Below the pieces are notes generated by a model. The model was given only the letters and a program-made list of their open reading frames with translations. It ran no database searches and was not told the DNA's origin. The position numbers and the translations under genes are program-made. From Flavobacterium jejuense (GTDB taxonomy: Bacteria; Bacteroidota; Bacteroidia; Flavobacteriales; Flavobacteriaceae), in contig NZ_VEVQ02000005.1 in the NCBI RefSeq assembly GCF_006491595.2, positions 186,001 through 250,000 of the forward strand: a stretch of DNA of 64,000 nt, given 5' to 3'. Below are positions 57,701 to 64,000 of the stretch, piece by piece; the stretch's first letter is position 1, and each line of letters starts with the position of its first letter.

Positions 57701-57871
57701 TTTTTCTACTTGATTTTCAAAAAGAGTATTTATTGTCTCCTCCTTAGGGTAATCTAAGAAAGTGTTGTTATACTCATAAAGAAATTGGTTTTTTTCTGAT
57801 TCTGACAGTAAGTCAATATTAAAAAATTGTGCTTTCATTGGGTTTAATTTAGACTGTTTCAATTCTTTCAT
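51743..57871 (-). CDS. NRPS: A(Asn)-PCP-C-A(Gly)[luciferase-like monooxygenase]-PCP
   Basis: A 2042-residue synthetase. It starts at a C-A linker, with no docking domain, followed by A1 (FDLTITS near 239; code D L T K I G E V G, asparagine) and PCP1 (FMEMGGHSIKI, Ser near 585). The C domain has HHIITDG (near 766). A2 begins normally (IYTSGSTGKPKG, SFDISVLELF near 1278), is interrupted at about 1305 by a flavin-type luciferase-like monooxygenase, and resumes at about 1660 (MLQSTPSF, MYGPTETT, YNTGDIARF). PCP2 has FFELGGNSLKI (Ser near 1972). The A2 code D I L Q L G M V W is a glycine code. Its start lies only 93 bases from the upstream synthetase stop, across a strong hairpin, and its stop is 12 bases from the KS gene. 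Confidence 0.95.
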   Translation of the reverse strand: MKELKQSKLNPMKAQFFNIDLLSESEKNQFLYEYNNTFLDYPKEETINTLFENQVEKTPFNVAFQLGAMKVSYKKLKEKSDRFANYLIEKYDIKSGDLVGLMLDREEYLIPALLGIMKIGAAYVPIDPLYPTDRKKEIIKDSKIKLLITRGDLDNFEEVQISFLDLNIEEVAIDSQEIKKIEKIESSNLAYIIYTSGSTGKPKGVMIQHKTLLNYIFWAKNYYFKDEEATMPLYSSISFDLTITSIFAPLLSGNKIVLYEDDKKNVLIEKVIAENLCDTIKLTPSHLKIIKDSEVIKDLIIEGASVKRFIVGGEDLTVSLAKSIHELFKGEVEIYNEYGPTETTVGCMIHKFDAESSTSSVPIGVPINNTQIYLLDSFLKPVPKGILGELYISGDGVGQGYLHNEKLTNQSFIDNPFIEGTKMYKTGDFAKRLNDGTLMFSGRKDDQVKINAFRIELGEIENQLSKHELINQTVVVVKEKEGDKSIVAYYTANEEIDSSNLKSFIAKSLPDYMLPSFFIRLEKMPLTSNGKTDKKALPDPEIKESENYVAASTVTEKKLLKIWSEILKVDQDEISITKNFMEMGGHSIKIILMLNKVSKELNAKVSMNDAFDNLDIRSLAAHIENLQSVDQFNPIKKSEHKEFYPLSSAQKRLYILHEFNPSFLTYNLPKIVKIKGKVNLDQMQTAFTKLIMRHEALRTSFQLVDNNPVQKIEDWIELDLEYFKSTPSRADIIIKEFIRPFDLNNAPLIRIGLIEIEAEEHILMVDQHHIITDGVSESILIKDFMSLYAEENLPELPLQYTDYVEWLQEDEQQKALNKQKDFWLSEFKNEVTTLNLPTDFVRPLVNNQRGASINFDLNSVLTNGLKLLAQKEGVTLYMLMLSVFNVLLGKLGSDEDIIVGSPVSGRQHADLEKMIGVFVNILPIRNFPKELLSFKEFLNSVKTKTIEAFNNQDYPYEQLIDDLELKRDTSHNALFDVMFAYQNFESVELDIAGLNVTPYPIESKVSRLDLSLQIFEGNDNMHLQFEYSTSLFKEETIERFISYFKEIIIAVIKDSNIRLGDIELISEEEKNKLLVDFNDTQSDYPKEETIVSLFELQVQKTPNKVAVVYEGMNLTYSELNQKANQVAHHLNGKYKIKANDVIAVIADRSERTLIALLGILKAGGAYLPIDPMYPKERIDYILDDSGAELIVLDTENEYSTDEKRVVIYLDQIDEQNDSNLIPIANSQDSCYLIYTSGSTGKPKGVRIVHQNVVNFMFGISQNLTVNPDDCMLAVTSTSFDISVLELFWTLCNGIEIVLHPSSISLTGLDRYMAEEDLSVDFSLFFFSSYNNKEKDKYSLLMESVKYADQAGFNAVWTPERHFHEFGGLYPNPSVISSALSMVTEQIELRSGSIVAPLHDPIRIVEEWSVVDNLSNGRVGLSFAAGWNPNDFALAKDSYKNRNKILHDQIEVMKKLWRGETIKRENGLGQEIDLSVYPTPIQKEMPVWITSSGNEETFRSAGASGANLLTHLLGQSIEQLGEKIKIYKEAREKNGFGKDSGKIAVMLHSFIGEDIDEVEKIVEQPFTDYLKTSIGINKLLMDEAGLDAEAIDGEGMKLVLKNAFKRYYQTSSLIGNKSKCSEMVLKLKEIGVDEIACLVDFGVEKSKVLESLKHIKELKELFNTKIRKNHKPITMLQSTPSFIKMSQEGVSSKKLLKSLRTLLLGGESVPYSLVKELGKDITADIYNMYGPTETTVWSSMHKLDLDDKKVSVGKPILNTQIYILNKAMKMVPIGVSGNLFIGGDGLSKGYWKQEKLTDERFVINPFNTKTKIYNTGDIARFNANGTIELIGREDNQVKIRGHRIELGEIEYQLNSHKDILQSVVVCIGENDEKYLAAYYVSDKTLSSEQIRGLLFENLPSYMQPSYLIQLDKLPLTPNGKIDRKELPNPEYLSQETYVAPSNDMEKTLVDIWSEVLDVSKEYISVDKSFFELGGNSLKILKLNALMSERLEWEVSIPEMFRYPSISSLINYKNNPEIDKEIYKEAAENEVSEMENMFTILEKE
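52900..53950 (-). other. Luciferase-like monooxygenase domain inserted in the glycine A domain
   Basis: Residues about 1308-1655 of the synthetase 51743..57871. The segment starts VDFSLFFFSSY and contains the family signatures FNAVWTPERHFHEFGG, GRVGLSFAAGWNPNDFAL and PVWITSSGNEETF. It sits between motifs A4 and A5, so the A domain is discontinuous in sequence but complete. The same site carries a monooxygenase in myxothiazol MtaG and melithiazol MelG, where glycine is hydroxylated at the alpha carbon. Boundaries are approximate. Confidence 0.9.
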
Positions 57872-57890
57872 TTTAGATTAAAGTTTTTAA

Positions 57891-57927
57891 AAAATTTATA
57901 ATGCTTATTACAAGCATTATAAATTTT
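57891..57927 (-). terminator. 16-bp perfect hairpin between two NRPS genes
   Basis: A perfect inverted repeat with 16-base arms (AAAATTTATAATGCTT / AAGCATTATAAATTTT) and a 5-base loop. On the minus strand it ends in a run of six T, as intrinsic terminators do. It lies 37-73 bases after the stop of 57964..64000 and about 20 bases before the ATG of 51743..57871. It is either a terminator or attenuator reducing read-through, or a structure near the start that limits translation. Confidence 0.6.
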
Positions 57928-57963
57928 AGACTTTATAGTTTTTAAAGTTCTATTGATTCTATA

Positions 57964-60900
57964 TTAAACAATTTCGCTTGTTAACATCACTTGATGAATT
58001 ACCTGATTGAAGTGATTTAAAATATTGCTAATTGTTTCATTTTCGTAAACGTTAGTATTATATTCAATTTTAATTTGAATCTCATTTTCGGGTATGACTA
58101 CTAGTACTAGATCGTAATTTGATTCAACATACATTTGTACATTTTTCACGGGGAAGTCTTCTCTACGATTTTTTGCAGATTGTGTTTCATCTGATTCGTC
58201 AATAACTGGATAATTTTCGACTACAATTATATGATCTAAAAGATTTCTTCCTAATGTACTTAATGATTGGATTTCCGATAATGGATGATATTGATGTTCA
58301 TCGTTTTCTATGGCATTGTTTTGAATTTTATGTAAAATTTCGTCAAGGCTATCCTCTGATCCATATTTAATTCGTACAGGTATAGCATTGATAAACAATC
58401 CAATCATATTTTCAATCCCTTCAATTTCCGCAGGTCTACCTGAAACTACTGTTCCAAAAACAACATCATCAACATTATTGTATTTTGCTAAAAGCATTCC
58501 CCAAACAAACTGGATTATAGTGTTAATGGTAACTCCATAATCAGAAGCCATTTGGTTTAACATACTAGTATGTTCTTCATTTATAGTCAAATACTGAAAA
58601 TCAGGTTTATGTTCAGCTTTTTTTGATTTTATTATTTCTTTTTTTGGAAATGATGTCAAACGATCAAAACCATCAAGTACTTTTTTCCAATATTTTTGAG
58701 AACTTTCTTTGTCCTTGTTCTCTAACCATTCAATATAATTCAGATAAGGATTGACCAATTGTAAAGTAACATCTTGTCCTCTTTTATTTTTTGAATATAT
58801 TTCCCTAAATTCATTTAATATGGTTGCCGTACACCATCCGTCCATTAATATGTGGTGGTAGTTCCAAATTATCGCATAATGTTTTTCAGAGATTTGAAGT
58901 ACTCTCAATCGCATCAACATATCATTTTGTAAGTTAAATGGATTTAATTTTTCGATTGACTTGTATTTTTGTATTACTTCTTGAAGGTCATTGTTAATCA
59001 ACTCATCTCTTATATCATTAAACTCGATATTTATTTTCTTTTCTTTAAGTACAAGTTGTATTGATCTTTCGTATCCCTCGTATAAAAAAACTGTCCGGAA
59101 AATATCGTGTCTTGCCACAAGATCATTCATACTTCTTTCGAATACTTCCATATCCAATTTTTCATCAATTTCAAAGCTCATTTGTCCAAAATAACCATCT
59201 GATTTTGAATCAAACATTGAATGAAATAGCATTCCTTCTTGCATTGGAGACAAAGGATATATATCTTGAATTTCATATTTTTCTTGTAATTCAATTAATT
59301 GTTCAGAAGTTATATCTTTGAATGTTAAATCAGAGGGAGTTAGTTCTATATTATTATAATTACAACAATACTCAACAATTTCTAAAATACTTTCATTATA
59401 AAAAGCCATTAATTTTTCGATTGTTTCTTTACTATATTGTTGACTACTATACATAATTCCCATAGATAATTCTCCGTTAGAAACAATACCAGAAACATCC
59501 CAATCATAATCTCTCACTTTGTTTTTTGAAACTTCGTCTCCTTTAGCTTCATAAGCTAAACAAAATGAGTTACCTTCTATTTCATTATCAAATTGACCTA
59601 AATAGTTAAAACTTATTTGTGCTGTTACTTCATCTTTAGATTGGTATTCAGAACTTGTTTCTGCAAAATATTTCCTTATTATGTAGTCCATTCCGTTATT
59701 TGGAACTTGTCGAAGTGTTTCTTTTACATGTTTAATTATATTTGAAATTATATTCGATTTTTTTTCTAATAAAATAGGATAAAAACTTGTAAACCAACCT
59801 ACAGTTCTATCTATGTTTTCACCTAGACCTAACTGTTGTCTCCCGTGTCCTTCGAGATCTATAAGAAATTCATTGTGATTGTACAACCTATTAAGAGAAA
59901 GTAGTAAAGCCGATAATAAAATATCATTTATCTGTGTTTTAAAAGGAACATGCACTTCAGACAGTAAACTGGCTGTTGTTTCCTTACTAAGTTTAAATGA
60001 TTCCACTTTATTCATTTTGAAAGTGTTTTCTCCATCTGGATTGTCCTTTTTTAAAGGTTTTACATTATTTTGTATAACATTGTCCCAATATATCTTTGAA
60101 TTTTCAAATGTTTTACTTTTTAAATAATGTTGTAAATTCTTCGTCCAACTTTTAAATGAATCCGTTTTTAAAGGCAATAAAAGAGTCTCCTTTTTTATAA
60201 TTTGTTGGTATAGAGTATCAATATCCTCTAACAATATTCTCCACGAAACTCCATCCACAACTAAATGATGAATTATTACGAGTAGACGGCTTCCAGTATT
60301 CATATGAAATAAACCTAACTTCATTAATGATCCATTATATATATCTATACTAGATTGCATTTTCTCCGCTTCTGTAAAAAGTAATTCTTCAGAGTTTTCT
60401 TCTCCTTCTAGATTAAAAACTCTTATGGAAACTGAAGAATCAGTAATTGATTTATTTTCCTGCATTACTTTTCCATTGTCTTGTTTATATACCATTCTCA
60501 ATGCATCATGATGAGTTTGTAACTTATAAAATATAGCTTTTACTGTTTCTTCCTGAATTCCATCTGTAAAATTCAACATAACAGATTGGTTAAAATGATG
60601 CTGGTCTGAAGTGTTTTTTGAAAAAAACCATTTTTGAATGGGACTTAAGATGATTTCTCCCGTAACCATTGACTGATCTGATTTAGATTCCAATACTCGT
60701 AATTTAGTAGCCAATACTCTGATATTCTGACTAGTAAGAATGTCTTTTACAGATACTTCATAACCTAATGAACGGAGTCTTGAGCTGATTTGAATTGACT
60801 TTATAGAGTCTCCTCCTACAGAAAAGAAATTATCAGTAACTCCAATTTTATCTGCAACTAATACTTGAGTCCAAACCTCAACTAACAACTCTTCTTCAAA

Positions 60901-63900
60901 TGTGCTTGAAGCAACACATTCCGATATATACATCTCTGGTTCAGGTAAAGCTTTTTTATCTAACTTCCCGTTCAAAGTGTATGGTAATTCTTCTAAACGT
61001 GTAAAAAATGTAGGAATCATGTATTCTGGAATTCTGCTAGACAAAAATTCCTTTAGCATGCTTAAATTGATCTCAATTGGAGAAATATAATATGCAGACA
61101 AATATTTATTATCATTTTTTTCATTAACGACCACTACGGCTTTATCTATCTCATCAAAAGCAGATATCTGATTACCTATCTCCCCTAACTCTATTCTGTA
61201 ACCCCTTATTTTTACTTGATCATCAATCCTACCAACAATTTCAATTGTTCCATTAGAAAGCCACCTTCCTGCATCCCCAGTTCTATACATTTTTTCTTTA
61301 GATGCAAAAGGATTGTCAATAAATTTTTCTGCGGTGAGTAACGGATTATTTATATATCCTTTTGCAACTCCTGATCCTGCAATACATATTTCTCCAACAA
61401 CCCCAATCGGCAATAAATTTGAATTTGTATCCAATATATATATTGAGGTATTCCAAATTGGCTGGCCAATAATAGAAATAGTATTTTGATTTAACTCTAA
61501 ATGATGTGTAGAACCAATAGTTGTTTCCGTTGGACCATAGTGATTTTCAAGACTTAACCCAGGTAATATTTTATTACTTTTGTTAATCAAATTCACAGTT
61601 GACTTCTCTCCAGCTAATACAACAAAACGTAAATCTGTTGAAGCATTTCTTACGGTAATTTCATCTACAATTGCATCAAACAAACCAGGTAGTATAGCAA
61701 AGAAAGAAACCTTGTTTGAGATAATCGTATCGGTAATATACTTTGCATCTAATTTGTATTCATTAGGTACTGTTACTAAAGTTCCACCTGATAACAATGC
61801 TGGGTAAAAATTAGAACCAAATCCGTCAAAATGATAAGATAACAATTGCAACCCAACATCTTCTTGTGATAATTTATGGTAATCTATATTCCATAACGTA
61901 TAATTAACCAAATTTCTATGTTTGACTTCAACTCCTTTTGGGTTACCTGTGGTACCCGAAGTATATATTATATAAATCAAATCATCTGGAGAAATTTTTT
62001 TTCGTGGATATGAGAGACTTTTTTTTGTTACATTAATTTCACTGACAACAAGTATTTTTTCTTTTTCGATTAAATGTGAATCTAAATTGTTTTGATCATA
62101 CAATTCCTCTTGAATAAGTAGTAAATCTGCTTCACAATTTGAAAGTATGTATTGTTTTCTTTCAATAGGATCCTCAGCTGATAACGGAATATAGGCTCCA
62201 CCTGATTTAATCACTCCCAACAAGGAAGCTACCATTTCTACAGAGTGATTGAAATGCAATCCTATTTTGTGGTTTGCACCCTCTAATCGAGAGTCTATCA
62301 TATGTGCAATTACATCAGCTTTATCATTTAATTCTTTATAACTTACACTTTGATTTCCATGTTGTAAGGCAATATTATTTGGAGTTTTTGCAACCTGATC
62401 CATAAACAAATCAAGAATGTTACTATCATTACAAAGCTCTACTTTTGTATTATTGAAATCGATTAATAACTTCTTTCTTTCGCTTGACGAAATAATATCT
62501 ATATCAGATAATTTAACAGAAGCATTTTCTGTAATTGTTGTAATTATTTTCTTAAAATAATCTGCAAATCTTTCTGCTGTTTCTCTCTTAAATAATTCAG
62601 TAGAATAAATGAACCTCAAGTACAATTCGTCCTTTTCTTCAATTACCAATAGTGTAAGATCAAATCTTGATGAAGTAATTTTAAAATTTTCAGGTTTCAT
62701 TATTAAACCATCTGTCACCTGTTTTGAATCTTCATAATTTTGGTAAACAAACATTACATCAAAAAGTGGATTTCTTCTATCATCTCTTTCCAATTTTAAA
62801 TCGTTTACCAATTCTTCAAACGGATATGACTGATTTTCCAAACAAGCTAACGTTTTGGATTTTACATCTGATAAAAAATCATTGAATCGAATATTTCCTT
62901 TTGGATAATTTCTTAAACAAATTGTGTTAACAAACATTCCTATAAGCCCTTCTAAATCTGCATTTTGTCTTCCAGAAACTGGAGTTCCTATTGCAATATC
63001 TTCTTTGCTTCCTAATCTGCTTAATAATATATTTAATGTAGACAGTAATACAGTAAACATAGTTGCTCCAACATCTGAAGCCACTTTCTTTAATTTCAGT
63101 GATTCTTTCTTTGCTATTTTAAATTTTACAAAATCACCCTCGTTCTTTTTTTCAAAAGATCTTGGATAATCCGTTGGTAGTTCTAATGGTGTTATTTCTC
63201 CTGAAAATTCATTAATCCAAAATTCTTTTTGATGGTCTATAACTTCCTGTTGTTCAGTACTATGTTGCCATTCAGCATAATCTTTATATTGTAACTTTAA
63301 CTCTGGTAATTCCTCACCATTATATAAGCTGTTAAATTCTTCACGCAGAACAAATCTGGAAATTCCATCTAAAACTATGTGATGAGAATCTATAATCATT
63401 AAGTGTTCATTTGAATTCTTCTCCATAATTCCAACGCGAAGCAATGGAGCTTTTGTTAAATCAAATGGTCTTACAAATGATTGAATTGTCTCATGATATT
63501 TGTTTTCATCATATTTTAAATATTCTAATTCAAATGAAAATTCATCTATGATATATTGTTTTAATTCATCATTCACTATTACCAAAGATGTTCTGAGACT
63601 TTCATGTCTTTCTATTAATTGTCTGAAAATTTTCTCTACTTTGTTCTTATCAAAATTACCAAGAGTCCATAAAACCTCTGTCTCGTTGTATAATACACTT
63701 TCCTTATCTATTGTCTGCAAAAAATACATTCTTTTCTGCTCAGAAGATGCTAAGTAATATTCTTGTTCTTGTGCTTTAAGTATAATATTATTCTTATGTT
63801 TCGAATCAATATTTGCTAACATAATTAACAAATCATTAATTGCGGGATGCTTATAAATGTCCCCAATAGACAAACTTGATCCAATTTTTTGGTTAATTCT

Positions 63901-64000
63901 AGCTACAAGACTCATTGCCTTTAATGAGTCGCCACCTAATTCAAAAAAATCATCTTTTACACCAACATTTTTCCCAAAAAAAGTAGTATATAATTCCACT
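57964..64000 (-). CDS. NRPS (5' end outside window): ...PCP-C-A-PCP-E-C
   Basis: At least 2011 residues, truncated by the right edge; the first visible codons encode the middle of a carrier domain, so the GTG at 63999 is not the true start. Visible domains are PCP (FFELGGDSLKA), C with HHIVLDG (about residue 205 from the edge), A with IYTSGTTGNPKG, HYGPTETT and YRTGDAGRW, PCP (FSVGGDSIKS, Ser near 1063), an epimerization domain with HHLVVDG, EGHGRQ and TVGWFTSFYP, and a final C domain with YHHILMDGWC, typical of domains accepting a D-residue. The A code read by hand, D G S A V A H I G, is unassigned. The module makes one D-amino acid and passes it to the A(Asn)-PCP of the next protein. Confidence 0.93.
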   Translation of the reverse strand, partial: VELYTTFFGKNVGVKDDFFELGGDSLKAMSLVARINQKIGSSLSIGDIYKHPAINDLLIMLANIDSKHKNNIILKAQEQEYYLASSEQKRMYFLQTIDKESVLYNETEVLWTLGNFDKNKVEKIFRQLIERHESLRTSLVIVNDELKQYIIDEFSFELEYLKYDENKYHETIQSFVRPFDLTKAPLLRVGIMEKNSNEHLMIIDSHHIVLDGISRFVLREEFNSLYNGEELPELKLQYKDYAEWQHSTEQQEVIDHQKEFWINEFSGEITPLELPTDYPRSFEKKNEGDFVKFKIAKKESLKLKKVASDVGATMFTVLLSTLNILLSRLGSKEDIAIGTPVSGRQNADLEGLIGMFVNTICLRNYPKGNIRFNDFLSDVKSKTLACLENQSYPFEELVNDLKLERDDRRNPLFDVMFVYQNYEDSKQVTDGLIMKPENFKITSSRFDLTLLVIEEKDELYLRFIYSTELFKRETAERFADYFKKIITTITENASVKLSDIDIISSSERKKLLIDFNNTKVELCNDSNILDLFMDQVAKTPNNIALQHGNQSVSYKELNDKADVIAHMIDSRLEGANHKIGLHFNHSVEMVASLLGVIKSGGAYIPLSAEDPIERKQYILSNCEADLLLIQEELYDQNNLDSHLIEKEKILVVSEINVTKKSLSYPRKKISPDDLIYIIYTSGTTGNPKGVEVKHRNLVNYTLWNIDYHKLSQEDVGLQLLSYHFDGFGSNFYPALLSGGTLVTVPNEYKLDAKYITDTIISNKVSFFAILPGLFDAIVDEITVRNASTDLRFVVLAGEKSTVNLINKSNKILPGLSLENHYGPTETTIGSTHHLELNQNTISIIGQPIWNTSIYILDTNSNLLPIGVVGEICIAGSGVAKGYINNPLLTAEKFIDNPFASKEKMYRTGDAGRWLSNGTIEIVGRIDDQVKIRGYRIELGEIGNQISAFDEIDKAVVVVNEKNDNKYLSAYYISPIEINLSMLKEFLSSRIPEYMIPTFFTRLEELPYTLNGKLDKKALPEPEMYISECVASSTFEEELLVEVWTQVLVADKIGVTDNFFSVGGDSIKSIQISSRLRSLGYEVSVKDILTSQNIRVLATKLRVLESKSDQSMVTGEIILSPIQKWFFSKNTSDQHHFNQSVMLNFTDGIQEETVKAIFYKLQTHHDALRMVYKQDNGKVMQENKSITDSSVSIRVFNLEGEENSEELLFTEAEKMQSSIDIYNGSLMKLGLFHMNTGSRLLVIIHHLVVDGVSWRILLEDIDTLYQQIIKKETLLLPLKTDSFKSWTKNLQHYLKSKTFENSKIYWDNVIQNNVKPLKKDNPDGENTFKMNKVESFKLSKETTASLLSEVHVPFKTQINDILLSALLLSLNRLYNHNEFLIDLEGHGRQQLGLGENIDRTVGWFTSFYPILLEKKSNIISNIIKHVKETLRQVPNNGMDYIIRKYFAETSSEYQSKDEVTAQISFNYLGQFDNEIEGNSFCLAYEAKGDEVSKNKVRDYDWDVSGIVSNGELSMGIMYSSQQYSKETIEKLMAFYNESILEIVEYCCNYNNIELTPSDLTFKDITSEQLIELQEKYEIQDIYPLSPMQEGMLFHSMFDSKSDGYFGQMSFEIDEKLDMEVFERSMNDLVARHDIFRTVFLYEGYERSIQLVLKEKKINIEFNDIRDELINNDLQEVIQKYKSIEKLNPFNLQNDMLMRLRVLQISEKHYAIIWNYHHILMDGWCTATILNEFREIYSKNKRGQDVTLQLVNPYLNYIEWLENKDKESSQKYWKKVLDGFDRLTSFPKKEIIKSKKAEHKPDFQYLTINEEHTSMLNQMASDYGVTINTIIQFVWGMLLAKYNNVDDVVFGTVVSGRPAEIEGIENMIGLFINAIPVRIKYGSEDSLDEILHKIQNNAIENDEHQYHPLSEIQSLSTLGRNLLDHIIVVENYPVIDESDETQSAKNRREDFPVKNVQMYVESNYDLVLVVIPENEIQIKIEYNTNVYENETISNILNHFNQVIHQVMLTSEIV

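Noticed and set aside
1785..64000. MbtH-like protein and C39 peptidase genes
   Set aside because: I looked for both because they would be expected partners; no gene of either type is visible in the window, so nothing is annotated.

Overview
This is a strongly AT-rich window from a Bacteroidota genome, most likely a flavobacterium-like organism. The grounds are base composition, weak or absent Shine-Dalgarno sequences, Bacteroidota-style double-glycine leader peptides and the protein families present. Nearly all of it is one end of a large NRPS/PKS gene cluster read on the minus strand. Only a two-component system at the left edge (1..1815) is on the plus strand, and it meets the cluster tail to tail. 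The cluster runs off the right edge at 64000, so its start is not seen.

In transcription order (high to low coordinates) the first half is five megasynthases plus an asparagine synthetase. They are 57964..64000 (PCP-C-A-PCP-E-C), 51743..57871 (A[Asn]-PCP-C-A[Gly, with inserted luciferase-like monooxygenase]-PCP), 42836..51730 (KS-AT-KR-ACP-C-A[Asn]-PCP-C), asnB at 40892..42748, 37615..40773 (A-PCP-C) and 30299..37456 (half C-A[Ser]-PCP-C-degenerate C-A-PCP). Three gene boundaries in this half split modules between C and A.

The middle block (22596..30265) holds tailoring and export genes: a serine hydrolase with TPR repeats, a TauD/SyrP-like Fe(II)/2OG oxygenase, an Asp/Glu-type racemase, a ClbP-like periplasmic peptidase fused to a cyclic-peptide ABC exporter, and a JmjC/cupin oxygenase.

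The second half (4921..22587) uses another architecture. Each synthetase starts with a TubC-like docking domain and genes are split at PCP/C. It has a free-standing docking-C protein, two C-A-PCP modules and a terminal C-A-PCP-TE protein whose A domain contains a second complete A domain. A GH13 amylase and a GT5 glycogen/starch synthase sit among these genes. Then come a type II thioesterase, two short double-glycine precursor-like peptides, a protein resembling HExxH-type peptide hydroxylases, and an Sfp-type phosphopantetheinyl transferase that could activate all the carrier domains.

Features most deserving attention are the A domain nested in an A domain, the pair of GG-leader peptides with their candidate modifying enzyme inside an NRPS locus, an apparently identical 1760-bp A-PCP block shared by two synthetases 19.7 kb apart, a glycine A domain with an embedded monooxygenase in mid-line, and the peptidase-exporter fusion that suggests prodrug-type self-protection. 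Substrate calls are manual readings of the ten-residue A-domain code and are predictions only. No intergenic stretch exceeds about 210 bases. No tRNA, rRNA, CRISPR array or transposase was seen.
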